Source of the DNA: Arcobacter sp. CECT 8983
GTDB taxonomy: Bacteria; Campylobacterota; Campylobacteria; Campylobacterales; Arcobacteraceae
DNA length: 64,000 nucleotides
Assembly: GCF_004118855.1 (NCBI RefSeq)
Contig: NZ_PDKF01000004.1
Span: forward strand, 335,604-399,603
Reading direction: 5' to 3'
How positions within the stretch are numbered: the first letter of the stretch is position 1; each line of letters starts with the position of its first letter. The translations under genes were made by a program, and so were the position numbers. Below are positions 52,303 to 61,003 of this stretch, piece by piece. The notes under the pieces are model-generated. The model was given only the letters and a program-made list of their open reading frames with translations, made no database searches and was not told the DNA's origin.

Positions 52303-54068
52303 GAAAATCAGATAGTATATACTGGAAACATCAGCTTTGGATAGTAATTGTATCTTTAGCTATCACATATGCTTTTACTTATACTGCATTATATGATAGT
52401 TTGAAAAACTATTTTAATGATACAGTTCAATACCTATCATCAGAAGAAAAATATTTTACTGATAGTGTAGTTATTGATGTAAATGACAGTTCATTAAAAA
52501 TTCTACAAAAAGATTTTGGACACTGGCCTTACACAAGAGATAAATATGCACTGATAATTGAGTTTTTACAATCAATGGGTGTAGAAAATATAGTTTTTGA
52601 TATTAAGTTTGTAGATCCAAGAGTTGGGGATAATATTTTTAAAAGTACAATAACAAAGTATGATAATATTTTCTTTGTGACAAGTGTTTTAAATGAAGAT
52701 ATTCCAGTTAGTTTGGATGAACAAAAAAGATTAGAGCAAATGGCTTGGAGCAAAGACTCAAATATACCTGCATTAAAATTTAGTAGTCTTCTTCTTCCCA
52801 ATGAAAGTGTTCTTAGTACTAACACAATATATAAGCTTGGGATAACTGCTGTTTCTGAAGATAGTGATGGAGTAATTAGGTCAATTCCGTTACTGTATAA
52901 TGTTGATTCTAAAATACTTCCTTCTTTACTTCTTAGAGTAAAATCACCAAAAACAAATATCCCAAAGATAAACTATAGTTCAAAAACCAATGAACTATCA
53001 CTAAACAATAAAACATGGAATGTTGATAATGAAAACAGAGTTAAATTGTTTTATCCTAAGAATGCAAACTCAATTATGTCTATTCCTTTTTACAAAATTA
53101 GCGAAGTAGCATTAAATAAAAAATCAGTCTCAAATAGTAGTTTTTTTAAAGATAAAACAGTTTTTATAGGAAGTTCAGCATTTTTGTCTGATAGAGTAAA
53201 TACTCCAAGAGGAGCAATGTCAGGCTCATATTTGCTTGCAATTGCATATGAGGCATTAAAAAATAAACAAATAGTGAAAACTAATAATGTATTAAATTTT
53301 ATCTTGTTATTGATCGCTGTTTTATTCTCTTTTTATTTAAGTAGTAGAAAAGAGATTTATAATAAAAAGGTATTAGTAGTTACGTCATTGACTATAGTTA
53401 TAGTTTTTGTATATGGATTTATTTCTTTAAAATATTTCTACTTGGAGACAAATCTATTCTTTTCTTTACTTGTAATCATATTTTCAATTATCTTTACAGT
53501 GATAAACTATCAATTATCTTTATCTAAATATAATCAAAAGCTAATTGAAGAGACTAAAAAATTATATAATGAGGCAAATTGTGATACTTTAACTGGTCTT
53601 TTAAATAGACGTGGTTTTGATGAACAGTACAGAAAATACAAAGAAATTATCACTAAAACAAACTCTTCTCAAACAGCATGCTTAGCAGTAATGGACCTAG
53701 ATCATTTTAAAAGTGTTAATGATACATATGGTCATGATATTGGAGATATAGTTTTACAAAAGTTTGGTAAACTTTTAAAAGAGCATTTAAGAGATATTGA
53801 TGTTCCTGCTAGATGGGGAGGAGAAGAGTTTGTTATTCTTTTAAGGAATACAACAATAGATGAATCAATCATTATTTTAAATAGAGTTAGAGAATTATGT
53901 AAACAGATGCAAATTCAAACTTCTCAAGGGGAGCTAACAGTTACAATTAGTATTGGAGTAACGCATATAGAAGATTTAAATGAAACAATTGATTTATATG
54001 TAAAAAAAGCTGATATTGGCTTATACCAAGCAAAACAAAATGGTAGAAATAGAGTTTGTATTTCATAA
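52299..54068 (+). CDS. CHASE2-GGDEF diguanylate cyclase
   Basis: The 589-residue protein has an N-terminal membrane segment (about 13-31), a periplasmic CHASE2 sensor (about 45-315, with VIDVNDSSLKILQKDFGHWPYTRDKYA and VFIGSSAFLSDRVNTP), three further membrane segments (about 325-405) and a GGDEF domain (about 425-588). The signature loop is ARWGGEEFVILL (GGEEF), with MDLDHFKSVNDTYGHDIGD, so cyclase activity is expected. It is the last gene of the exoprotein-FecR-cyclase operon. CHASE2 domains often occur next to FecR proteins; together they probably form an envelope sensor. Confidence 0.9.
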   Translation: MRKSDSIYWKHQLWIVIVSLAITYAFTYTALYDSLKNYFNDTVQYLSSEEKYFTDSVVIDVNDSSLKILQKDFGHWPYTRDKYALIIEFLQSMGVENIVFDIKFVDPRVGDNIFKSTITKYDNIFFVTSVLNEDIPVSLDEQKRLEQMAWSKDSNIPALKFSSLLLPNESVLSTNTIYKLGITAVSEDSDGVIRSIPLLYNVDSKILPSLLLRVKSPKTNIPKINYSSKTNELSLNNKTWNVDNENRVKLFYPKNANSIMSIPFYKISEVALNKKSVSNSSFFKDKTVFIGSSAFLSDRVNTPRGAMSGSYLLAIAYEALKNKQIVKTNNVLNFILLLIAVLFSFYLSSRKEIYNKKVLVVTSLTIVIVFVYGFISLKYFYLETNLFFSLLVIIFSIIFTVINYQLSLSKYNQKLIEETKKLYNEANCDTLTGLLNRRGFDEQYRKYKEIITKTNSSQTACLAVMDLDHFKSVNDTYGHDIGDIVLQKFGKLLKEHLRDIDVPARWGGEEFVILLRNTTIDESIIILNRVRELCKQMQIQTSQGELTVTISIGVTHIEDLNETIDLYVKKADIGLYQAKQNGRNRVCIS

Positions 54069-54080
54069 ATATTAAATATT

Positions 54081-54107
54081 TTAGCACTTATAAATAAAAA
54101 GTGCTAA
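54081..54107. promoter_or_regulatory. CIRCE-like dyad upstream of htpG
   Basis: TTAGCACTT, nine bases, AAGTGCTAA. The canonical HrcA operator is TTAGCACTC-N9-GAGTGCTAA; only the inner base of each arm differs and the spacing is exact. It lies 84 bases before the htpG start. It could instead be the terminator of the CHASE2-GGDEF gene, ending 13 bases earlier. Confidence 0.5.
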
Positions 54108-54190
54108 TTTCTATTAAAACTTTAGCTTCCTTTTATAAAGTTTTGTTAAAATTATCCCATAAAAAATAAAATATTATAGGAGAAATTAGC

Positions 54191-56104
54191 ATGGCAAAAC
54201 ATCAATTTCAAACTGAAGTAGGTCAGTTATTACACTTAATGACTCACTCTTTATATTCAAACAAAGAGATTTTTATTAGAGAACTTGTATCAAATGCAAG
54301 TGATGCAATTGATAAACTAAACTATTTAAAACTTACAGATGACGAAATGAAGTCAAAGTTACCAGCTGATTGGTCTGGTGAAATTAATATCGCTTTTGAT
54401 GAAGCAGATAAATCTTTAACAATCATTGATAATGGTATTGGTATGAATGAAGAAGATTTAATCGCTTCTATTGGTACTATTGCAAAATCAGGAACAAAAT
54501 CTTTTGTTGAAGCTTTAACAGGTGATGCAAAAAAAGATTCAAACTTAATTGGACAGTTTGGTGTTGGTTTCTATTCTGTATTTATGGTAGCTGATAAAGT
54601 AGATGTTATCTCTAAAAAAGCAGGAGAAGAGCAAGCATATAAGTGGTCTTCAACTGGTACTGGTGAGTTTGATTTATCACCTTGTACAAAAGAATCAAAT
54701 GGTACTGTTATTTATATCAAATTAAAAGATGAAGAAGCCGAAGAGTTTGCTTCTAAACCAAGAATTGAAAATATTGTTGGAAAATATTCTGATCATATTG
54801 CTTATCCAATCTTCTTAAATTATACAGAAGAAGTAGAAGAAGAGCTTTCTGAAGAAGATAAAAAAGCTGGAAAAGAGCCTAAAAAAACAAAAGAAAAAAG
54901 ACACGAACAAATCAATAAAGCAACGGCTTTATGGATGCAACCAAAATCAAAAATCAAAGATGAAGAATATAATGATTTCTATAAATCAATCTCTCATGAT
55001 TCACAAGACCCATTAGCAACTATTCACACAAAAGCAGAGGGTGTAAATGAATATACAACATTATTCTATATTCCTAAAACTGCACCAATGGATATGTACA
55101 GAGCTGACTATCAACCAGGTGTAAAACTTTATGTTAAAAGAGTATTTATTACTGATGATGATAAAGAGTTATTACCTACTTACTTAAGATTTGTAAGAGG
55201 TATTATTGATTCTGAAGATTTACCATTAAACGTTTCAAGAGAAATCTTACAAGAAAATAGAATCTTAGCAAATATTAAACAAGCTTCTGTAAAGAAAATC
55301 TTATCAGAAATCAAAAAGCTTTCAAAAGATGAAGAAAAGTACAAAGAGTTTATTGAACAATACAATAGACCACTTAAAGAGGGTGCTTACCAAGACTTTA
55401 CAAATAAAGATAAGTTATTAGAGCTTATTAGATTTAAATCAACTAAAACTGAAAAAGATGCAATGACTTCTTTAGAAAAATATAAAGAGAATGCAGACTC
55501 AGAACAAAAAGCTATTTTCTATATTGTAGGTGAAAATGAGAAAGTTCTTAGAAACTCACCACTTCTTGAAGCATACAAGAAAAATGATATTGAAGTTCTT
55601 ATCTTAGATGATAAAGAAATCGATGAAATCGTAACTCCAATGTATGGTGCATACAAAGAGTGGGAGTTTAAAGATATTACTTCTTGTGAAGCTCCAAAAG
55701 TAGAGCAAACAGAAGAGCAGATGAAAGAAGTAGAAGAGAAGTTTGAAGATATCACGAAAAAAATCAAAGATATTTTAGGTGAAGCTGTAGCAGACGTAAA
55801 AGTTACAAATAGACTTTCTGAATCACCTTCTTGTGTAGTAAAAGATGCAGGTGATGCTCAAATGGCACAAATGATGCAAATGATGAAAGCAATGGGACAA
55901 GAGATGCCAGAGTCAGCTCCAATCTTAGAAATCAACCCAGACCATGAGATTGTTAAGAAGTTAAATGGTTGTGCTGATGATAAAATGATTGATGATGTAT
56001 CATGGGTACTACTAGACCAAGCGAAACTGTCAGAAGGTATGGAAATTACTGATGCGGTTTCATTTGCTCAAAGACTATCAAGAATCACAGCAAAAGCTTT
56101 ATAA
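54191..56104 (+). CDS. htpG: Chaperone protein HtpG (Hsp90)
   Basis: The 637-residue Hsp90 homologue has its N-terminal ATPase with ELVSNASDAIDKLNYL, DNGIGMNEEDL and GQFGVGFYSVFMVADKV. The middle domain includes YLRFVRGIIDSEDLPLNVSRE, and the C-terminal dimerisation domain is present. An acidic linker (EEVEEELSEEDKKAGKEPKK, about 214-235) is longer than in E. coli HtpG. AGGAG precedes the ATG. A CIRCE-like dyad upstream suggests heat-shock control by HrcA. Confidence 0.96.
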   Translation: MAKHQFQTEVGQLLHLMTHSLYSNKEIFIRELVSNASDAIDKLNYLKLTDDEMKSKLPADWSGEINIAFDEADKSLTIIDNGIGMNEEDLIASIGTIAKSGTKSFVEALTGDAKKDSNLIGQFGVGFYSVFMVADKVDVISKKAGEEQAYKWSSTGTGEFDLSPCTKESNGTVIYIKLKDEEAEEFASKPRIENIVGKYSDHIAYPIFLNYTEEVEEELSEEDKKAGKEPKKTKEKRHEQINKATALWMQPKSKIKDEEYNDFYKSISHDSQDPLATIHTKAEGVNEYTTLFYIPKTAPMDMYRADYQPGVKLYVKRVFITDDDKELLPTYLRFVRGIIDSEDLPLNVSREILQENRILANIKQASVKKILSEIKKLSKDEEKYKEFIEQYNRPLKEGAYQDFTNKDKLLELIRFKSTKTEKDAMTSLEKYKENADSEQKAIFYIVGENEKVLRNSPLLEAYKKNDIEVLILDDKEIDEIVTPMYGAYKEWEFKDITSCEAPKVEQTEEQMKEVEEKFEDITKKIKDILGEAVADVKVTNRLSESPSCVVKDAGDAQMAQMMQMMKAMGQEMPESAPILEINPDHEIVKKLNGCADDKMIDDVSWVLLDQAKLSEGMEITDAVSFAQRLSRITAKAL

Positions 56105-56114
56105 AATAATGATT

Positions 56115-56145
56115 TAGGTTCATCTTCGTCGTCGAAGAGAACCTA
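56115..56145 (+). terminator. Hairpin after htpG
   Basis: TAGGTTC pairs with GAACCTA and, past one bulged base, TCTTCG with CGAAGA, giving a 13-bp stem with a 4-base loop, followed by TTTCT. It begins 11 bases after the htpG stop. Confidence 0.6.
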
Positions 56146-56340
56146 TTTCTCTGTCACTTACCTTGTGTAAGCTCCTTCGCACTAGAACCTCTTCTTCTAG
56201 AATCTAAACCAAACTCATTATTCTATATAAGAATTATAAAAACAAATCAAAATCTAATTTTAAAACTATACAAAAATTAATCATGCACATAGAAAAATAA
56301 TAATAAAATATAATTCAAATTTTTAATAGGATTATTTATT
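56146..56340. other. Intergenic region with short hairpins
   Basis: Between the htpG terminator and the coiled-coil protein gene there is no gene. Small dyads CTTAC-N5-GTAAG (about 56157-56171) and CTAGAA-N7-TTCTAG (56182-56200) are seen. The first part is richer in G+C than usual gaps and resembles parts of the 34.6-kb repeat region, such as a GTAAG/CTTAC dyad close to GTGC. A dispersed repeat is possible. Confidence 0.35.
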
Positions 56341-57531
56341 ATGTTTAAAAACTTTTTCTTTACTATATTTTTATCACTGATTTTTGTATCTTTTTTAGAA
56401 GCTTCAAATGAAAAGATAAATCAACAAATATATGAACTAAAAACTTCACAAGAGTATGCACAAAAAATAAATGATGAAAAAATCACTCTTATAATGGGAC
56501 AGATAATCCAAAAAGAGAATGAGATTAAAGTGTTAGAAAAGAAAATTGATGAACTAAGAAAAGATAAAAATTCTTTATCTAACTACAAAGATATTATTGA
56601 TAGACAAGATAAAAGAATTGAAGATTTAAATCATTACTTTTTTTGGTATGGAATATTAATTACTATATTGTTATTTGGTGTGTCTTATATATCATATAGA
56701 TTCACTTCAAATGAGTCAAAAGATATTGTAAATGATTGGTTAAATAAAAATAAAGAAGAAATATTAAAACCAATACATAAAGAGGGAAATGAATTATTAA
56801 GTAATATAGAAGATAAAGCTTTAAAATTTTATCAAAAGCAAGTAAATGATTTAAATAATGATTTAAACATTGATGAAAAATTAACAGAGAATCAACAAGA
56901 AACACTTGCAAAAGTTAATCAAATATTAGAACATAAAGAAAAAGAAAAATATACATTTGATGATTGGAATTCAAAGTTTATAGATTATTTTTATAAAGGA
57001 AAGTTTGATAATGCATTAGTAGCTATTGATAATGCAATTATAAAGGCTGAAAATAATTTAGATTTGTCATTTGGTTTACTTCGAAAAGGTATTTTTCTTG
57101 TAAAGGTGGAAAGATATTCTGATGCAATGGATATATATGATGAATTAATAGATAGATTCAAATACTCAAAAGAAATCAATATTTTAAAGAATGTTAGTGA
57201 TGGAATATCTAATAAAATAGAGTTATCTTTAATAGAAAATAAAGAATATAGTAAAAAAGACTTAGATTTATATTTTGAATTAGTAAAAGATAAAAAAGAT
57301 GAACTTATTTATTATGAAATTCTTACTCTCTTAGAGAAAGCTAAGCATAATGAAATTGATGAAAAAATAATATCTTGGAAAGAAGAGTTTAAAGATACTC
57401 TTATTGAAGATTGGTCATTTGAAGAATTAAAAACTTGGGCAAACTCTTTTGAAGATGAAGAAGTTAAAGATAGGCTTTTAAGATATATAGATATCTTTGA
57501 AAAGCACAATGAAAGTGTAGAGGAAAACTAA
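56341..57531 (+). CDS. Coiled-coil membrane protein with TPR-like C-terminus
   Basis: The 396-residue protein has a hydrophobic N-terminus (about 4-20, signal or anchor), a periplasmic coiled coil (about 24-93), a membrane segment (about 97-117) and a cytoplasmic helical region. The latter includes TPR-like segments (FDNALVAIDNAIIKAENN, RYSDAMDIYDELIDRF). The family is not known. The TPR-like part shares its style with the protein at 60173. Its function might be scaffolding of a membrane complex. It converges on the DUF6172 gene. Confidence 0.65.
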   Translation: MFKNFFFTIFLSLIFVSFLEASNEKINQQIYELKTSQEYAQKINDEKITLIMGQIIQKENEIKVLEKKIDELRKDKNSLSNYKDIIDRQDKRIEDLNHYFFWYGILITILLFGVSYISYRFTSNESKDIVNDWLNKNKEEILKPIHKEGNELLSNIEDKALKFYQKQVNDLNNDLNIDEKLTENQQETLAKVNQILEHKEKEKYTFDDWNSKFIDYFYKGKFDNALVAIDNAIIKAENNLDLSFGLLRKGIFLVKVERYSDAMDIYDELIDRFKYSKEINILKNVSDGISNKIELSLIENKEYSKKDLDLYFELVKDKKDELIYYEILTLLEKAKHNEIDEKIISWKEEFKDTLIEDWSFEELKTWANSFEDEEVKDRLLRYIDIFEKHNESVEEN

Positions 57532-57544
57532 TCTAAGATTAGTT
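57526..57544. terminator. 8-bp hairpin between coiled-coil and DUF6172 genes
   Basis: AACTAATC-TAA-GATTAGTT overlaps both convergent stops. Short and A+T-rich, so of modest strength. Confidence 0.4.
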
Positions 57545-57877
57545 CTCTAAACTATCCTCATCTTCTGATTCAAGTTCTAAAGTTTCCTCTTCTTCCTTCT
57601 CAGGTCTTTTTTCTGCTCTTGCAAGTATTTCTAAGTAAAAAGTTTCAGCTTCAGATTTAGCTGCTTCATCAATAGATTTTGTGATATCAATAAAATCAAT
57701 CACCTTAGGTTCATCATCACCAATTGCAAATTTACAATCAAAAAACCAAAAGTCTTTATCTTCAGGAAGTGCTTTTCTTTTTTCTCTTTTGATATATTTT
57801 CTTACTTCATATTTAATAGAATCTACAACTCTATCAGGATGTTTATTTTCTTGCTTTAATTTAAAAGTCTTTTTCAA
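57539..57877 (-). CDS. DUF6172-like protein
   Basis: The 112-residue protein begins KKTFKLKQENKHPDRVVDSIKYEVRKY and continues with KREKRKALPEDKDFWFFDC, a pattern I associate with DUF6172, a family of unknown function in Proteobacteria. The C-terminal 25 residues are strongly acidic (KEEEETLELESEDEDS). It is probably cytoplasmic. No function can be assigned. Confidence 0.65.
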   Translation of the reverse strand: MKKTFKLKQENKHPDRVVDSIKYEVRKYIKREKRKALPEDKDFWFFDCKFAIGDDEPKVIDFIDITKSIDEAAKSEAETFYLEILARAEKRPEKEEEETLELESEDEDSLEN

Positions 57878-57975
57878 ATCTTACCTTTGATTTTTTATAT
57901 TTTTGCAATTGTATCTAAGTTTTTAGAAAATAACAGCTTTTTTGACAACTTAATAAACTATTTATGAAAAATAGG

Positions 57976-58026
57976 TATAATTCTTAGTAATACTATTTAG
58001 TATTACACATAGTTATATGTAATATT
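57976..58026 (+). promoter_or_regulatory. Promoter and ATTAC/GTAAT dyads upstream of TSUP gene
   Basis: A consensus -10 TATAAT is at 57976-57981. From 57987 the sequence alternates GTAATACT-ATTT-AGTATTAC and then ATTACACATA-GT-TATATGTAAT, two nested dyads with one mismatch in the second. They lie just after the predicted transcription start and may be operator sites for the LysR regulator encoded downstream. Confidence 0.4.
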
Positions 58027-58038
58027 AAAGGTAGTCAT

Positions 58039-58782
58039 ATGGAAACAGATTTTCTTATAGCATTTACGCTAGTTATACTTATCTCTTCTTTTATACATGG
58101 AAGTATAGGTTTTGGTTTTGGTCTTATCTCAACTCCTGTAGTTGCACTTTTTACAGATATTCAAACAACAATCACATATATAATAATCCCAACAATGATA
58201 GTAAATCTTGTTAGCATACTAAGTGAAGGTAAATTTTTTGAAGCCTTACGAAAATTTTGGCTTATAATTTTACTTATGGTTATAGGTAGTGTATTTGGAA
58301 CATTTATCTTGGTTTATTACAACTCTGAGTATTTTAAACTTATACTTGCATTTATAATATTCTTTTATCTTTTTCAGTCTTTGGTTAAATTTAGAGCTAG
58401 TTTTATATCTGATTATCCAAAATCTTCAACCTATGGATTAGGACTAGTAGGTGGAGTTGTCTCAGGTCTTACAAATGTAGTTGCTCCTCTTACAATCATG
58501 TACACCTTAGAACTAAAGTATTCAAAGAAAGATACAATCCAGCTTTCGAATTTATGTTTTCTTTTTACAAAAGTAGGTCAAGTTGCTACTTTTGTTTATT
58601 TTGGAGAGTTTACTTCTCAAGCAGTTCAATTATCTTTTGCTAGTATTTTTATCATTGCTATTGGTCTTTATTTTGGTATAAAAATAAAGAAAAAAATAGA
58701 TGCAAAATTCTATGCAAAGATATTAAAAGTCTTATTGTTTATTATTGCATGGATGTTAGTTTTTCAAACAGTTTTAGTATAA
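58039..58782 (+). CDS. TSUP (TauE/SafE-like) permease
   Basis: This 247-residue membrane protein has about eight membrane segments and the paired family motifs: SFIHGSIGFGFGLISTPVVALF at the start and GLVGGVVSGLTNVVAPLTIMY in the second half. Members move sulfite, sulfonates or other small anions. The LysR gene begins 9 bases after its stop, so the pair is co-transcribed and the regulator probably controls it. It is more diverged from the TSUP at 19142 than the two LysR proteins are from each other. Confidence 0.85.
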   Translation: METDFLIAFTLVILISSFIHGSIGFGFGLISTPVVALFTDIQTTITYIIIPTMIVNLVSILSEGKFFEALRKFWLIILLMVIGSVFGTFILVYYNSEYFKLILAFIIFFYLFQSLVKFRASFISDYPKSSTYGLGLVGGVVSGLTNVVAPLTIMYTLELKYSKKDTIQLSNLCFLFTKVGQVATFVYFGEFTSQAVQLSFASIFIIAIGLYFGIKIKKKIDAKFYAKILKVLLFIIAWMLVFQTVLV

Positions 58783-58791
58783 AGGTTAAAC

Positions 58792-59610
58792 ATGGATTCA
58801 AATTTATTAAAAGTTTTTATAGCAGTTGCAAATACAAAATCTATTTCTCAAGCAGCAAAAGAGTTAGAGTTTACTCAATCAAACGTAACTTTACGAATAA
58901 AACAATTAGAAAAAAATGTAGGATATTCTCTTTTTCATAGAACAAACCGAGGTGTTATTCTTACAAATGAGGGAGAAAAGCTTTTCCCTTATGCTATTGA
59001 TATTATAAAAAAAGTAGAAGAAGCCCAAGTTTATATGCGAAATATTGATTATCAAGAAGTTCTTAAAATAGGTGCAACTCAAACATTCACTACAAGTAGT
59101 TTGATGCCATTTTTAGAAAAACTAAACAATGATTTTAAACAAATGAATTTAGAGTTTACCGTAGATAGTAGTTTAAATTTGATAGATAAACTATTAGACT
59201 ATAAGCTTGATATAGCTTTTGTAAATGGAAATCCAAATCATAAAGATATAGAGATTTTAAATATTTTTGAAGAGAAGATGGTTTTAGTTGAACCTTTAGA
59301 CAAAGAGCCTCAAAAGACTTGTTTTGTATTTAAAAAGTCATGTGCAAATTGTATCGCTTTGGAAGGTTATATTAAAAATACTAGAGATGAAGATTATAAA
59401 ACTGTTGAGTTAGAAAATTTTGAGTTAATCCTTGGTTGTATAAAAGCAGGTTTTGGATTAGGTCTTTTATCTCCTAAGATAATAGAAAAATTTGGCTACA
59501 CAAACAAAGTAAAAACTACAGATATAGAAAATCATCTTGATACTCACTTGATTTGTAGAAAAGATTATCTTCCAATTATTCATAAATACTTAAGAGATGT
59601 AAGTCTTTAA
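58792..59610 (+). CDS. LysR-family transcriptional regulator
   Basis: The 272-residue regulator has a helix-turn-helix (AAKELEFTQSNVTLRIKQLEKNV) and a LysR effector domain with cysteines (KTCFVFKKSCANC, HLICRKD). It is a paralogue of the LysR at 22098: both begin DSNLLKVF, share VGYSLFHR and end with a similar segment. It follows the TSUP gene by 9 bases. The ATTAC/GTAAT dyads in front of the TSUP gene are candidate binding sites. Confidence 0.92.
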   Translation: MDSNLLKVFIAVANTKSISQAAKELEFTQSNVTLRIKQLEKNVGYSLFHRTNRGVILTNEGEKLFPYAIDIIKKVEEAQVYMRNIDYQEVLKIGATQTFTTSSLMPFLEKLNNDFKQMNLEFTVDSSLNLIDKLLDYKLDIAFVNGNPNHKDIEILNIFEEKMVLVEPLDKEPQKTCFVFKKSCANCIALEGYIKNTRDEDYKTVELENFELILGCIKAGFGLGLLSPKIIEKFGYTNKVKTTDIENHLDTHLICRKDYLPIIHKYLRDVSL

Positions 59611-59678
59611 GTAAGAAGTTTATGAAAAATTAAGCAAAGGATGTTATATTTATCCCGAAAAAAATATGAAGGAATTTT

Positions 59679-60161
59679 ATGTCAAATATTATAATTAGAG
59701 ATGCAGTTATTGAAGATTCTCAAACAATCTTAAATTTTATTACAGAGCTTGCAATTTATGAAAAAGCTGAGCATGAAGTAAAAACTGATGTTGAACAAAT
59801 TAAAAAATCTATTTTTGGTGAAAACTCAACTGTTAAAGCTTTTATTTGTGAAGAAGATGACGTTGCAATTGGTTTTGCAGTATATTTTTACAACTACTCA
59901 ACTTGGCTTGGAAAAAATGGTATATATTTAGAAGACTTATATGTTAGTAAAGATAAAAGAGGTAGTGGTGCTGGAAAAGCTATCTTAAAACATCTTGTTA
60001 AAAAAGCATATGATGAAGGTTGTGGAAGAGTAGAGTGGTCTTGTTTAGATTGGAATACTCCTTCAAGAGAGTTTTATGAGTCTATTGGTGCAAAGAGTCA
60101 AGATGAGTGGATAGGTTATAGATTAGAAGGTGACTCAATAGTTAATTTTATAAATAGCTAA
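59679..60161 (+). CDS. GNAT-family N-acetyltransferase
   Basis: The 160-residue enzyme resembles spermidine/diamine acetyltransferase-like members of GNAT. The acetyl-CoA loop is in LYVSKDKRGSGAGKAILKHL, and the segments WSCLDWNTPSREFYESIGAK and YFYNYSTWLGKNGIYLEDL are typical of this subgroup. It may acetylate a polyamine or amino acid derivative; that is inference. AAGGA precedes the ATG. Confidence 0.85.
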   Translation: MSNIIIRDAVIEDSQTILNFITELAIYEKAEHEVKTDVEQIKKSIFGENSTVKAFICEEDDVAIGFAVYFYNYSTWLGKNGIYLEDLYVSKDKRGSGAGKAILKHLVKKAYDEGCGRVEWSCLDWNTPSREFYESIGAKSQDEWIGYRLEGDSIVNFINS

Positions 60162-60172
60162 AAAGGTTTTAC

Positions 60173-61003
60173 ATGGAAAACTTAGATAGTTTTTACTCTT
60201 TGATGTCTAAAGCTTCATCTTTAACAAAAGAGAAAAAATACGAAGAAGCACTTAGGGCATACGATGATATTTTAGTTAAATATTTAGATACAAAAGATGA
60301 GTCTATAATAGAGTATTTACCTTATACTTTTTATAACAAAGCTTTAATATATGCACATAAAAAAGAGTATGAAAAAGAGTTAGAAGTTTATAATGAACTT
60401 CTTTCAAGATTTATTTCAAATGTCTCACCAAATAGTGAGATTATTTTTGCAAAAGCTTATATGAATAAAGCTATTTGTATTCAAGAATTAAAAGATGAAA
60501 AAGAGTCTTTAGATATTTATAAAGAGTTTGTACAAAACTTTGAAAACTGTTTAGATGAAAAGGTTTTAGAAGATATTGTACAAGCAAAATATAATATAGC
60601 TCATATTTTAGGAGATAATGAGCAAATTGAAGAGTCTATAAAAGCTTATGATGATGTAATAGATTTATTTAAAGATACAAAAGAAAAATACTTTTTAGAG
60701 TTTGTTGCAAAATCTTTAGTAAATAAAGCAAATAAATACAAAGAACTATTTGAGTTTGAGAAAGCCATTGAATCTTTTGATAAAGTTATAAAAGAGTTTT
60801 CTTCTTTTGAAAAACAAGTTGCAATTGCATATCATAATAAAGCAACTGTTTTAGCAGAATTACAAGATGAAAAACAGATGAAAAAAGTTTGTGATGAGTT
60901 AATTGAAAAGTTTTCAAATGTTCATGATGAATTTATCATGAACATTGTCTCTTCTGCAGAAGTTCTAAAAGATAAGGACACTTTTAATAAAAACTGTTTT
61001 TAG
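60173..61003 (+). CDS. TPR-repeat protein
   Basis: The 276-residue cytoplasmic protein is made almost wholly of helical TPR-like repeats. Examples are KKYEEALRAYDDILVKYL, KEYEKELEVYNELLSRF, DEKESLDIYKEFVQNF, EQIEESIKAYDDVIDLF and FEKAIESFDKVIKEF. It probably binds another protein; its partner is unknown. It follows the acetyltransferase gene by 11 bases and overlaps the convergent YitT gene by 4 bases. Confidence 0.75.
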   Translation: MENLDSFYSLMSKASSLTKEKKYEEALRAYDDILVKYLDTKDESIIEYLPYTFYNKALIYAHKKEYEKELEVYNELLSRFISNVSPNSEIIFAKAYMNKAICIQELKDEKESLDIYKEFVQNFENCLDEKVLEDIVQAKYNIAHILGDNEQIEESIKAYDDVIDLFKDTKEKYFLEFVAKSLVNKANKYKELFEFEKAIESFDKVIKEFSSFEKQVAIAYHNKATVLAELQDEKQMKKVCDELIEKFSNVHDEFIMNIVSSAEVLKDKDTFNKNCF

